A DNA stretch of 64,000 bases. Source: SR1 bacterium human oral taxon HOT-345. Its GTDB lineage: Bacteria > Patescibacteriota > Gracilibacteria > Absconditabacterales > Absconditicoccaceae. The notes under the pieces are model-generated. The model did not search any database. It saw only the letters and a list, made by a program, of their open reading frames with translations, and was not told the DNA's origin. Below, piece by piece: positions 62,836 to 64,000 of the stretch. Both the position numbers and the translations under genes were made by a program. The stretch covers positions 62,001 to 126,000 of the forward strand of contig MPSQ01000001.1 in assembly GCA_003260355.1 (NCBI GenBank). Reading direction: 5' to 3'. How positions within the stretch are numbered: position 1 is the stretch's first letter; the number at the start of each line of letters is the position of its first letter.

Positions 62836-64000
62836 ATGAATAAAAAAGATTTTCCTCTTTTGATAAAGTATCCGGAAATTACCTATCTTGATAATGCTGC
62901 TACTACCCAGAAACCTGCCCAAGTTATTCATGGTGTTTCACAGTTTGTGGAAAATGAATATGCGAATATTCATAGAGGGCTCTATGCACTTTCTGAAGCT
63001 TCAGAGCTTCACTATTATCAGAGTAAAAAGCTGGTTGCAGAGCTTATTCATTGTCTGCCCAAAGAGATTATTTATACTGCGAATGCGACTGCTTCGATCA
63101 ATCTGTTGGCGCAAAGTCTAGCAAATTCTGGTTTTCTTGGAAAATGAGATGCTGTGCTGGTAAGTATTTGGGACCATCATGCGAATATTCTCCCATGGAT
63201 GGCACTTTCCAAGCATTTTGGGTTTACTGTTAAATTCTTTGGGTTGACAGGGGATTTTGAAATTGATTTTGAAGATTTTCATCAGAAATATACCAAAGAG
63301 GTAAAAGTAGTGGCTTGTAGTCAGATTTCAAATGTGACGGGTGGAATTTATGATATGAAAAAGATTTGAGCTTCTCTCCGTAGTGAAACGTTTTTTGTTG
63401 TAGATGCTTCACAGTCTGCTCCAAATATGCTTGTAGATATGCAAGATATCGGTTGTGATGCCTTGATCTTCACCTGACATAAGATGATGGCGTATACAGG
63501 AATCTGAATTCTTGCTCTTAAACAGCAGTGGATTAAGGAGCTTCAACCGCTGAGCGTCTGAGGTGGCACGATAAAAGATGTTTCCTGTGATGGATTTGAA
63601 CTCCAAACGACAAATGAAAAGTTTGAAGCCTGAACTCCTAATATTATTGGTGCAGTATCGCTAGAATATGCTCTTGAATACCTAAAATCTCTTTCTCCAG
63701 AGCAAACCTTCTCCGCCACTATGCAAAAGATTGCTCATCATGAAAAAGATCTTGCTACCTATGCACTCAAAAGATTTTGAGCATTTTGAAATCAGGTGCA
63801 GATTATTGGTCCTCAATCAGAAGAAAGAGTTGCTCTCTTTTCCTTTATCGTTAAAGGGAAAGAAAACTTTAATCAGGTTTGAGAGTTTTTTGCTGAAAGA
63901 AATATCTGTATCCGTTGTGGTGGGCATTGTGCCTATCCTTTGCATAAGGCATTTTGACTTGGAGGTACCTGTAGAATGAGTGCCTATCTCTATAATGATA
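62836..64000 (+). CDS. sufS: Cysteine desulfurase, SufS/class II type (3' end beyond the window)
   Basis: A PLP enzyme that takes sulfur from cysteine for Fe-S cluster assembly; 388 residues are visible. It starts FPLLIKYPEITYLDNAATTQ with KP. PLP-binding: H115 in WDHHANILPW, D190 in VVDASQSAP and the Schiff-base lysine K216 in FTGHKMMAYTG. The active-site Cys is C365 in RCGGHCAYPLH, the RxGxHCA motif of the SufS/CsdA group. About ten TGA glycines are in frame, two of them in motifs (FTGHK and FGLGG). The frame is still open at 64000 and only a few residues are missing. Fe-S cluster genes may follow outside. Confidence 0.93.

Noticed and set aside
514-63980. Many apparent pseudogenes broken by TGA
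   Set aside because: The breaks are always TGA and fall on conserved glycines; true stops (TAA, TAG) are not found inside, so it is recoding and not decay.
1-64000. tRNA or rRNA genes, including a UCA-anticodon tRNA-Gly
   Set aside because: I looked in the intergenic stretches and saw no cloverleaf or rRNA-like sequence; none is claimed.

Overview
The window comes from a bacterium that reads TGA as glycine (genetic code 25), so it belongs to Absconditabacteria (SR1) or Gracilibacteria (BD1-5) in the Candidate Phyla Radiation. Nearly every long gene is open only if TGA is sense. The TGAs fall on invariant glycines: pyruvate kinase DTK-G-PD and AR-G-DLG, both glycines of GLGNPG in peptidyl-tRNA hydrolase, the LGGG loop of RecA, the Gly-rich linker of DnaJ, and the NPPFG motif of HsdM. 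TGG encodes Trp normally. All coordinates given here read through TGA and stop only at TAA or TAG. An archaeal-type AspRS and the start of an archaeal-type AMP phosphorylase fit the same lineage.

Layout. 1-259: start of a leftward AMP/thymidine phosphorylase. 456-10,923: a defence island. A type I restriction-modification system (hsdR, hsdS, hsdM) is split by an AT-rich, TGA-rich insert holding a three-gene Lamassu/ABC-3C-like module (effector, 67-aa middle protein, SMC-like ATPase) and two unknown genes, and by an AbiEi/AbiEii toxin-antitoxin pair. The hsdS gene is split by an (AG)12 tract that puts its two recognition halves out of frame, which is the classic layout of a phase-variable specificity switch. 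11,153-17,675: an MFS transporter, two envelope proteins and a full-length valyl-tRNA synthetase relative without its catalytic signatures. 17,724-22,559 (leftward): infB and a YhgE/Pip membrane protein. 22,705-24,870: two unknown proteins. 24,875-27,024 (leftward): an RsuA pseudouridine synthase and a LepA that lacks its GTPase domain. 27,241-31,842: an unknown 1,533-aa protein. 31,944-35,989: a Mur ligase, pyruvate kinase and DnaJ. 36,054-38,189: pnp (leftward). 38,427-40,194: a rhodanese and a hexapeptide-repeat beta-helix protein whose repeats are built on TGA glycines.

40,327-46,409: obgE, pth, a free-standing degenerate DnaE PHP domain, then recA divergent from a GyrI-like gene, a TfoX C-terminal-domain gene and a self-cleaving S24 (LexA-like) repressor. 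A perfect 15-bp dyad lies between recA and the GyrI-like gene. 46,545-53,394: a PH-domain membrane protein, dnaG, lspA, a small OB-fold-like protein with an SSB-type tail, a GNAT acetyltransferase, archaeal-type aspS and a lytic-transglycosylase lipoprotein. 53,692-55,936: nrdD behind two tandem NrdR-box-like sites. 56,161-61,149: a membrane protein, a PHP phosphoesterase, a membrane-protein/HTH pair behind a nested inverted repeat, a TPR protein and an FtsQ-like protein. 61,300-62,676: a Pro/Thr/Glu repeat protein (leftward). 62,836-end: sufS, cut by the window edge.

No rRNA, tRNA, CRISPR array or insertion sequence was recognised. Genes often face each other across bidirectional hairpin terminators, and Shine-Dalgarno sequences are mostly unclear, so several starts are ambiguous. 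An octamer, TCAGATTT or its complement, is far commoner than base composition predicts.
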